This document shows, one piece after another, positions 30,800 through 37,387 of a stretch of 64,000 bases of DNA (position 1 is its first letter; each line of letters starts with the position of its first letter). The stretch lies in assembly GCF_039872745.1 (NCBI RefSeq), contig NZ_JBDPZD010000002.1, positions 372,001 to 436,000 on the forward strand. The letters are read 5' to 3'. Under the pieces are notes generated by a model. That model was not told the origin of the DNA. It worked only from the letters and a program-made list of their open reading frames with translations, and searched no databases. The position numbers and the translations under genes are program-made. The DNA comes from Pelomonas paludis (GTDB lineage: Bacteria; Pseudomonadota; Gammaproteobacteria; Burkholderiales; Burkholderiaceae_C).

Positions 30800-31078
30800 A
30801 TGGCTTACGAAGACCCGAACGCGCCGTCGCAGCCGCAGACGCCCGCACCCGCAACGGCACCAGTCGCTGCACCCGAAAAAAAGTCCGGCTCGTGGGACTG
30901 GCTGTGGCCGTCCATCGTGGCGGTGATCATCGTCAAGCTGTTCGGTCTCGTCGGTGGACTGGTCACCTTTGGCTGCTACTACTGGCTCAAGCCGAAGCTG
31001 GGAACATGGGGAGCTGTCGCTGTTTCAGGCGTCATTGGCGTCGTTGTCGCCATTGGCCTCCTGGCGATGATTCGATGA
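30800..31078 (+). CDS. small two-span membrane protein, last gene of cargo 1
   Basis: 92 aa with GGGGAGG before the ATG at 30800. N terminus MAYEDPNAPS, as in the RDD protein, then a Pro/Ala linker, and two membrane segments (about 33-56: WLWPSIVAVIIVKLFGLVGG; about 70-90: GAVAVSGVIGVVVAIGLLAM) joined by CYYWLKPKLGTW. No known family. No clear terminator follows; the next 245 bases are noncoding before the conjugation block. Confidence 0.7.
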   Translation: MAYEDPNAPSQPQTPAPATAPVAAPEKKSGSWDWLWPSIVAVIIVKLFGLVGGLVTFGCYYWLKPKLGTWGAVAVSGVIGVVVAIGLLAMIR

Positions 31079-31325
31079 CCCCTGTCTTCCGTCTATGTGA
31101 GAAAGAGCGTTGCCCTGCCTCCCACCGAGCTGCCAGCCCCGGCAGCACGTTCCAGCCTCTATAGATCCATCGTCGCAGTTCCGGCCCAGCAGCGAGCCAG
31201 TCACGCTGGCTGATTGATATATGCCCCTCCCTTGGGAAATGGGGCGCCGCGCGTTGCGGATTTTCGGCATCCCGCGCAGCACGGTTCTGCAATGGTGAAG
31301 GCATCCCGTCACCGTGGGGTGCCAC
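31079..31325. other. 247-bp gap at the border of cargo 1 and the conjugation module
   Basis: No gene. It contains a short AGCCAG/CTGGCT hairpin at about 31194-31210 followed by TGATTGATATATG, the only A+T-rich patch, which may carry the promoter of the conjugation operon. No inverted or direct repeat that would mark the end of cargo 1 was found. Confidence 0.4.
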
Positions 31326-31880
31326 ATGCTGCCGTCTTTGCCTCGTTTCCTCTGCATCTTCGCCGTGCTCAGCGGCCTACTGCCCGGTTGCACGACGACA
31401 CCGGCCACCCCTGATCAGTTAGATGCGCCACCCGACGAGATAGCTTCGGTGGTGAACCAGGGGCTGGTTCCGGTGGCCCGCTACGGCCGCTACACCCTGG
31501 TCGAGCTGGTGCCGGAACCTGCGCAGCGTGATCTCTTGCAGCAGGCGGTGGAGGTCTCGATTCCGCCCATGCTCGATGCCAGCGTGGGCGATGCCATGCG
31601 CCATGTGTTGCTGCGCTCCGGCTACCGGCTCTGCGATGTGGCCGAGGCTGCCACGCTCTACGCGCTGCCGCTGCCCGCCGCACACCTGCGCCTGGGCCCG
31701 CTGATGCTGCGCGATGCCTTGCTGACCCTTGCCGGCCCCGCCTGGGAGCTGTCGGTCGATGACTTGACCCGCCAGGTCTGCTTCAGCCGGCACGGTGCTC
31801 CCACCTTCCTTTCCGCCAACCCGCCCAGCACCGCCACGCCTGTGCCGGACGCCGACCGGCCCGAGGAGATGCAGCCATGA
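31326..31880 (+). CDS. PilL N-terminal-like lipoprotein (TIGR03748)
   Basis: 184 aa from ATG 31326. Lipoprotein signal with lipobox LLPGC (Cys22). The conserved core VNQGLVPVARYGRYTLVELVP (about 38-58) and MRHVLLRSGYRLCD (about 95-108) identify it as the PilL_N/TIGR03748 protein of PFGI-1-class ICEs, the usual first gene of their conjugation module. It is related to the N terminus of secretin-associated PilL/TcpQ-like proteins and should sit in the outer or inner membrane facing the periplasm. It overlaps the next gene by 4 bases. Confidence 0.85.
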   Translation: MLPSLPRFLCIFAVLSGLLPGCTTTPATPDQLDAPPDEIASVVNQGLVPVARYGRYTLVELVPEPAQRDLLQQAVEVSIPPMLDASVGDAMRHVLLRSGYRLCDVAEAATLYALPLPAAHLRLGPLMLRDALLTLAGPAWELSVDDLTRQVCFSRHGAPTFLSANPPSTATPVPDADRPEEMQP

Positions 31881-32524
31881 CCTTTCCCCAAGCGCCATCC
31901 GAGCGCCATTCCCGCACGCGCTGCCTCAAGGTCGCCGCGGCCTTCTGGCTGGTGCTCATCAGTGCCGTAGCACTCATCAACAGCGTCGGCCTGTCGCGGC
32001 TCGCCGAACAGACCCAGAGCAGCGCACAGGATGCGCAGGTCAATGCGCTGGGCCTGCGCGTGGCCGATCTCGAACAACAGGCCGATGCGGACAAGCGCCG
32101 GCCGGCGCCGATCAGCCAGGCCGAATTCGCCACCGCGCGGCAGGCGCTGGACGAACGGATGACGCGCCTCGAAGAGGCCGATGAGGCGAGGACCCTGGCC
32201 ATCGACCTGCAGACGCTGCAGGCGCGCGTGAATGGAATCGAAACCCGCCTGGAGAAGACCCGGCAGGTGGCATCCGCCGCTCGCCCGCGCACTGCGGTTG
32301 CGACGAAACCCAAAGTGCAGGAGCCGCCGTTCCGAGTGCTCGGCGTGGAGTTGCGTGGAGGCGAGCGCTTTCTGTCGATCACCTCCACCGCCGCGGCCTC
32401 GCTCGCGGGCGCCCGGCTACTGCGCGAGGGCGAGGCCGAGGGCGGCTGGCAACTGCAGTCCATCGAGGCGCAGGCGGGCGTGTTCCAGGTGAACGGCCAG
32501 ACGCAGCGCGTTGCGGTGCCGTAG
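31877..32524 (+). CDS. ICE conjugation membrane protein with coiled coil
   Basis: 215 aa, ATG 31877 overlapping the previous stop. One membrane span at about 19-37 (AAAFWLVLISAVALINSV), then a long coiled coil (about 45-135: LRVADLEQQADADKR, TARQALDERMTRLEEADEAR, LQARVNGIETRLEKTRQV) and a C-terminal beta domain (RVLGVELRGGERFLSI). This bitopic layout with N-in topology fits an inner-membrane component that spans the periplasm. It is usual between PilL-N and TIGR03759 in this ICE family. Confidence 0.7.
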   Translation: MTFPQAPSERHSRTRCLKVAAAFWLVLISAVALINSVGLSRLAEQTQSSAQDAQVNALGLRVADLEQQADADKRRPAPISQAEFATARQALDERMTRLEEADEARTLAIDLQTLQARVNGIETRLEKTRQVASAARPRTAVATKPKVQEPPFRVLGVELRGGERFLSITSTAAASLAGARLLREGEAEGGWQLQSIEAQAGVFQVNGQTQRVAVP

Positions 32525-32533
32525 GAGGTCGCC

Positions 32534-33271
32534 ATGAACCTGCGGCCATCGCTCGCCGCCGTCGGCCTGTTCGCCGCTTTCGGCCTGTTCACCGCTTTCG
32601 GCGCATCCGCCCAGCCGGCCCCGGTGACTAACTCGCGCATGGTGCCCGCCCAGGTGCAGCCCAACACCGATGCGGCGCTCGACGAGCGCCAGGCGCGGGA
32701 CTGGGGTCTGCAACCCGAGGAGTGGGCACGCTTCCGACAATTGATGCAGGGGCCGCTCGGTGTGCATTCCCCCCAGATCGACCCGCTCACGGCCCTGGGC
32801 ATCGAGGCCCGCAGTAACGAGGAACGCAGGCGCTACGCGGAGCTGCAGGTACGGATGGAGGCCCGGCGCGTCGAGAAGCTGCTCGCCTACCAGCGCGCCT
32901 ATGACGCAGCCTGGCAGCGCCTCGCGCCCGGCCAGCCGCGCGTGAACCTGCCCGGCGCCAAGGCGCTGGCCGCCGGCAACACCGGTTCCGGCCGGCTCGC
33001 CGTCTTCGTCAAGGCCGACTGCGCTTCCTGCGCGCAGCGCGTGCAGCAGCTGCAGGGCGCGGGCACCGCCTTCGATCTCTACATGGTCGGCAGCCGCCAG
33101 GACGATGCGCGCATCCGCCAGTGGGCCACCCAGGCGGGCATCGACCCGGCCCGGGTGCGCGCCCGCACCATCACGCTCAACCACGACGCCGGGCGCTGGC
33201 TGTCGCTCGGCCTGCCCGGTGAACTGCCGGCCGTGGTGCGCGAGGTGAACGGGCAATGGCAGCGCCAGTAG
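32534..33271 (+). CDS. TIGR03759 ICE protein, thioredoxin-like CxxC
   Basis: 245 aa, ATG 32534 after GAGGTCGCC. A signal peptide contains a nearly repeated GLFAAFGLFTAFG, from a short DNA duplication. The conserved DERQARDWGLQPEEWARFRQL segment and the C-terminal region with C163-A-S-C166 (VFVKADCASCAQRVQ) are as in TIGR03759; the Cys pair within a thioredoxin-like half suggests a periplasmic disulphide-handling or folding role for the conjugation apparatus. The gene overlaps the lytic transglycosylase by 16 bases. Confidence 0.85.
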   Translation: MNLRPSLAAVGLFAAFGLFTAFGASAQPAPVTNSRMVPAQVQPNTDAALDERQARDWGLQPEEWARFRQLMQGPLGVHSPQIDPLTALGIEARSNEERRRYAELQVRMEARRVEKLLAYQRAYDAAWQRLAPGQPRVNLPGAKALAAGNTGSGRLAVFVKADCASCAQRVQQLQGAGTAFDLYMVGSRQDDARIRQWATQAGIDPARVRARTITLNHDAGRWLSLGLPGELPAVVREVNGQWQRQ

Positions 33272-33855
33272 CCACTCAACGCCGCCGCGCCCTGTGGGGC
33301 GCCTGCGCCGCGCTGCTCGCCACCGGCGCCTCGGCCTTTGCCACGCCGGCGCGGGAAGTCCCTCCGCCGGCCTACCAACTGGCTGCCCAGCGTGCGGACG
33401 TGCCGGCGGCGGTGCTGTACGCCGTGGCCCTGCAGGAGAGCGGCACCCAGCTGCGCGGGCGCCTGGTGCCCTGGCCGTGGACGCTCAACGTCGCCGGCAA
33501 GCCGTACCGCTATGCCACCCGCGCCGAGGCCTGCGCGGGACTGCGCCAGGCACTCAAGCACACGTCCGCCACCCGCATCGACGCCGGGCTCGGCCAGGTA
33601 AATCTCGGCTACCACGCGCAGCGCTATGCGCAGCCCTGCGAGCTTCTGGACCCGTACCGCAACCTCGCCATCGCCGCCGAGATCCTGCGCGAGCAGCACA
33701 CGCCGGGCGAGGACTGGCTGCTCGCCATCGGCCGCTACCACCGCCCGGCCGGGGGCGCCCCCGCAGCGCGCTACCGGCGCAGCGTGCATCGGCACCTGAC
33801 CCGCGTGCTCGACCCCGTCGTTCCCGTTGCAACCCTCCAGGCCACCACGCCATGA
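33256..33855 (+). CDS. lytic transglycosylase of the conjugation system
   Basis: 199 aa, ATG 33256. Signal peptide to about residue 30 (ALWGACAALLATGASAFA). SLT fold: the catalytic glutamate is E61 in VALQESGTQL, followed by the PWPWTLNVAGKPYRY and GLGQVNLGYHAQR motifs usual in conjugative transglycosylases (the second corresponds to GxxQ/N of the SLT family). It opens peptidoglycan locally for assembly of the mating channel. It overlaps the next gene by 4 bases. Confidence 0.9.
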   Translation: MAAPVATQRRRALWGACAALLATGASAFATPAREVPPPAYQLAAQRADVPAAVLYAVALQESGTQLRGRLVPWPWTLNVAGKPYRYATRAEACAGLRQALKHTSATRIDAGLGQVNLGYHAQRYAQPCELLDPYRNLAIAAEILREQHTPGEDWLLAIGRYHRPAGGAPAARYRRSVHRHLTRVLDPVVPVATLQATTP

Positions 33856-34379
33856 ACCACATCGTCCTCATCGCCGCCATCGGGCTGCTGTCCACGACCA
33901 CCATCTTCGCCCAGACCGCCTCCGCGCCGCTGATAGTCGTCGAGGACCGTGGCGGCGCGTCCGCCTTGCCGTACTACCAGCCCTTGAATCCGCAGCCGGA
34001 CGACACCGCGCGGCCAGCCCCGCTGCCACGCCCGCGCGTGGGCAACTCGGCCGAGGCCGCGATGCTGCCAGTGCGCTCGGCGAACCTGTCGCCGGGTGAC
34101 GTGCCGCGCCGCGTGATCCGCGCGCCGGGCCTGACGCCGCTGTTCCTGGTCGGCGACGACGCACGCTCGCGCGCCTGGCTGCGGCAGCGCCACGCCGCGC
34201 TGCGAGAGCTGGGCGCCGTGGGCCTGGTGGTCAACGTGGAGTCGATGGCGGCGCTGGTCGAGCTGCGCCACCTGGCGCCCGGCCTGACCCTCGCGCCGGC
34301 CTCGGGCGACGACCTGGCCCAGCGCCTGGGCCTGCGCCACTACCCGGTGCTCATCACGTCCACCGGCGTCGAGCAGTAG
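33852..34379 (+). CDS. TIGR03765 ICE protein
   Basis: 175 aa from ATG 33852 in a frame that is open far upstream because of high GC. Signal peptide (IVLIAAIGLLSTTTIFAQ). The mature part carries LPYYQPLNPQ, RSANLSPGDVPRRVIRAPGLTPLFLVGDDA and LGLVVNVES-type segments characteristic of TIGR03765; LRHYPVLIT near the end with a cis-Pro-like PV resembles the thioredoxin-like half also seen in related ICE proteins (TraB-pilus TrbC-like family). Periplasmic. It is followed 9 bases later by traD. Confidence 0.8.
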   Translation: MNHIVLIAAIGLLSTTTIFAQTASAPLIVVEDRGGASALPYYQPLNPQPDDTARPAPLPRPRVGNSAEAAMLPVRSANLSPGDVPRRVIRAPGLTPLFLVGDDARSRAWLRQRHAALRELGAVGLVVNVESMAALVELRHLAPGLTLAPASGDDLAQRLGLRHYPVLITSTGVEQ

Positions 34380-34387
34380 GTGCGCAA

Positions 34388-36550
34388 ATGGCCCAGCCGC
34401 ATGCGGTCGAGGTTCTGCTGCGGCCAGCGGTGGAGCTTTACACCGTGGCGGTCTGCACCGGCGCCGCGATTCTGTGCCTGGTGGCACCGTGGTCGCTCGC
34501 GCTGAATCCGCTGCTCGGCCTGGGTGCGGCGCTGGCTTTCCTGACCTTCGGCGCGATGCGCCTGCGCGATGCCTGGGCGATCCTGCGCTATCGCCGCAAC
34601 ATCCGCCGCCTGCCGCGCTACGTGATGACCAGCCGCGACGTGCCGGTGAGCCAGCAACGGCTGTTCATCGGCCGGGGTTTCAAGTGGGAGCAGCGGCACA
34701 CGCACCGGCTGATGCAGACCTACCGGCCGGAGTTCCGCCGCTTCGTGGAGCCGACGGCGATCTACCGCGCGGCGCGGCGGATGGAGGAGCGGCTGGAATT
34801 CGCGCCGTTTCCACTATCGAAGCTTGCGCGGGTCCTGGCCTGGGACAGCCCTTTCAATCCGGCCCGGCCGCTGCCGCCGGTGGGCGGACAGCCACGGCTG
34901 CACGGCATCGAACCCCACGAGACCGACGTGACGCTGCCGCTGGGCGAGCGCGTGGGCCACTCGCTGGTGCTCGGCACCACGCGCGTGGGCAAGACGCGGC
35001 TGGCCGAGCTGTTCATCACGCAGGACATCCGCCGTCGCAATGCGGCAGGCGAGTACGAGGTGGTGATCGTTTTCGACCCCAAGGGCGATGCCGACCTCTT
35101 GAAACGCATGTACGTGGAGGCCAAGCGCGCGGGGCGCGAAGGCGAGTTCTACGTCTTCCACCTGGGCTGGCCGGACATCAGCGCGCGCTACAACGCGGTG
35201 GGCCGCTTCGGGCGCATCTCCGAGGTCGCCACCCGCATCGCGGGCCAGCTCTCCGGCGAAGGCAACAGCGCCGCATTCCGCGAGTTCGCCTGGCGCTTCG
35301 TCAACATCATCGCCCGCGCCCTGGTGGAGCTGGGGCAGCGGCCCGACTACCTGCTGATCCAGCGCCACGTCATCAACATCGACGCGCTGTTCATCGAGTA
35401 CGCCCAGCACTACTTCGCCAAGAACGAGCCGAAGGCCTGGGAGGTCATCGTCCAGCTCGAAGCCAGGCTCAACGACAAGAACATCCCGCGCAACATGATC
35501 GGGCGCGAGAAGCGCGTCGTGGCGCTGGAGCAGTACCTGTCGCAGGTGCGCGTCTACGACCCGGTGCTCGATGGCCTGCGCAGCGCCGTGCGTTACGACC
35601 GGACCTACTTCGACAAGATCGTCGCCAGCCTCCTGCCGCTGCTGGAGAAGCTGACCACCGGCAAGATCGCGCAACTGCTCGCACCGAACTATTCGGACCT
35701 GTCCGACCCGCGGCCGATCTTCGACTGGATGCAAATCATCCGCAAACGCGCGGTGGTCTACGTGGGGCTGGATGCGTTGTCCGATGCCGAAGTGGCCGCA
35801 GCGGTTGGCAACTCCATGTTCTCCGACCTCGTTTCAGTCGCGGGGCACATCTACAAGTTCGGCATCGACGACGGCCTGCCCGGATCGGCGACCGGCGTGA
35901 AGGTGCCCATCAACGTCCATGCCGACGAGTTCAACGAACTCATGGGCGACGAGTTCATCCCGATGGTCAACAAGGGGGGCGGCGCGGGCGTGCAGGTGAC
36001 GGCCTACACGCAGACGCTCTCGGACATCGAGGCGCGCATCGGCAACCGCGCCAAAGCAGGCCAGGTGATCGGCAACTTCAACAACCTCTTCATGTTGAGG
36101 GTAAGAGAGACCGCCACCGCGGAACTGCTGACGCGGCAACTGCCCAAGGTCGATGTCCATGCCACCGCGATCATGAGCGGCGCCACCGACAGCTCCGATC
36201 CGCTCGGCAACACCGCCTTCACGTCCAGCACCCAGGACCGCATCAGCACGACCAGCGTGCCGCTGATCGAGCCCGCACATGTGGTGGCCTTGCCCAAGGG
36301 GCAATGCTTCGCGCTGATCGAGGGCGGCACGCTCTGGAAGGTGCGCATGCCCTTGCCGGCCCCCGACCCCGACGAGGCCATGCCCCAGGATCTGCAGCAG
36401 TTGGCCGGCTACATGCGCCAGCACTACGTCGAGGCCGGCGACTGGTGGGAGAACCAAGGCATGCAGGGCCTGCAGGACGGCGCATTGCCCGCCGACCTGC
36501 TGGACGACTTCAAACAGATGGCGACCGCCGCTGACGGAGTGGAAGCATGA
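34388..36550 (+). CDS. traD: type IV coupling protein TraD (PFGI-1 class)
   Basis: 720 aa, ATG 34388. Two N-terminal membrane segments at about 17-37 and 40-57, then the cytoplasmic hexameric ATPase: Walker A LGTTRVGKTRLAEL (K near 202), Walker B-like region around VPINVHADEFNELMGDEF (about 510), and VTAYTQTLSDIEARIG (Q of motif 3) following. It carries the TIGR03743-type features. It links the relaxosome to the secretion channel and pumps the DNA. It overlaps TIGR03747 by 4 bases. Confidence 0.92.
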   Translation: MAQPHAVEVLLRPAVELYTVAVCTGAAILCLVAPWSLALNPLLGLGAALAFLTFGAMRLRDAWAILRYRRNIRRLPRYVMTSRDVPVSQQRLFIGRGFKWEQRHTHRLMQTYRPEFRRFVEPTAIYRAARRMEERLEFAPFPLSKLARVLAWDSPFNPARPLPPVGGQPRLHGIEPHETDVTLPLGERVGHSLVLGTTRVGKTRLAELFITQDIRRRNAAGEYEVVIVFDPKGDADLLKRMYVEAKRAGREGEFYVFHLGWPDISARYNAVGRFGRISEVATRIAGQLSGEGNSAAFREFAWRFVNIIARALVELGQRPDYLLIQRHVINIDALFIEYAQHYFAKNEPKAWEVIVQLEARLNDKNIPRNMIGREKRVVALEQYLSQVRVYDPVLDGLRSAVRYDRTYFDKIVASLLPLLEKLTTGKIAQLLAPNYSDLSDPRPIFDWMQIIRKRAVVYVGLDALSDAEVAAAVGNSMFSDLVSVAGHIYKFGIDDGLPGSATGVKVPINVHADEFNELMGDEFIPMVNKGGGAGVQVTAYTQTLSDIEARIGNRAKAGQVIGNFNNLFMLRVRETATAELLTRQLPKVDVHATAIMSGATDSSDPLGNTAFTSSTQDRISTTSVPLIEPAHVVALPKGQCFALIEGGTLWKVRMPLPAPDPDEAMPQDLQQLAGYMRQHYVEAGDWWENQGMQGLQDGALPADLLDDFKQMATAADGVEA

Positions 36551-37296
36551 GCGACCCGGCCGTCGCGGCACAGCGCCAGCAGCAACGACAGCAGGGGCTG
36601 ATCGCCGGCCTGGTCACGTTGCCGTTCCGCTTCTTCGGCGTGCTGTGCGGCGCGCTGCTGCTGTGCATCCTGATCGAATGCGTCGGCATGCACTTCTTCT
36701 GGCCCGATCAGGGCTGGCGCCACGCGCAGGGCATGCTGCACTACGAGCTGGATCAGCTCTCCACGCACTTCACGCGCAGCGCGCTGGTGCAGGAGCCTGG
36801 CCGCACCGCGCACCGGCTGGTCGAGCAGGGCTACGACTGGCTGTTCGTGAAGAGCGGTCTGCTGGACTGGATACGCGACGCCTCGGCGCAGGCCAGCGCC
36901 GGCAGCCATCGCCCGACCAAGGATTTCCGCTACTACATCGGCTTGGTCTACGTGAACGTGGAGAGCTACCTGATCGCGGCGGCCTACACGACGCTGGTCT
37001 TCCTCGTGCGGCTGCTGGTGCTGTGCCTGACCTTGCCGCTGTTCCTGATGTCCGCCTTCGTCGGCCTGGTGGACGGCCTGGTGCGCCGGGATGTGCGCCG
37101 CTTCGGAGCGGGCCGCGAATCGGGGTTCATCTATCACCGCGCCAGGGCCAGCCTGATCCCGCTGGCCGTGCTGCCGTGGGTGACTTACCTCGCACTGCCG
37201 GTCAGCGTGAACCCGCTGCTGATCCTGCTGCCCAGCGCCGCATTGCTCGGCGTGGCGGTGTGCATTGCGGCGGCGACGTTCAAGAAATATCTGTAG
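36547..37296 (+). CDS. TIGR03747 ICE membrane protein
   Basis: 249 aa, ATG 36547 overlapping the traD stop. Four membrane segments (about 20-45 FFGVLCGALLLCILIECVG region; 140-160; 165-185; 205-245) and a conserved FRYYIGLVYVNVESYLIAAAYTT segment, typical of TIGR03747. It normally stands directly after traD and before the RAQPRD gene; here cargo 2 separates it from RAQPRD. It is the last gene of this operon half; 90 noncoding bases separate it from the convergent RloC-like gene. Confidence 0.85.
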   Translation: MSDPAVAAQRQQQRQQGLIAGLVTLPFRFFGVLCGALLLCILIECVGMHFFWPDQGWRHAQGMLHYELDQLSTHFTRSALVQEPGRTAHRLVEQGYDWLFVKSGLLDWIRDASAQASAGSHRPTKDFRYYIGLVYVNVESYLIAAAYTTLVFLVRLLVLCLTLPLFLMSAFVGLVDGLVRRDVRRFGAGRESGFIYHRARASLIPLAVLPWVTYLALPVSVNPLLILLPSAALLGVAVCIAAATFKKYL

Positions 37297-37387
37297 CTGC
37301 AGCCCTGCGCCAGATCAGATGAACGATGCCACAGTTTCGGTTCTCTGCTTCGTCAAGTACTCCAGCATCGGCGTGAACGAATACATC

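Noticed and set aside
19112..31078. Cargo 1 as a copy of the housekeeping dnaK-dnaJ-grpE locus.
   Set aside because: The Hsp70 is much longer, has another linker region, and the operon contains AAA+, peptidoglycan-binding, RDD and secreted proteins not found with dnaK.
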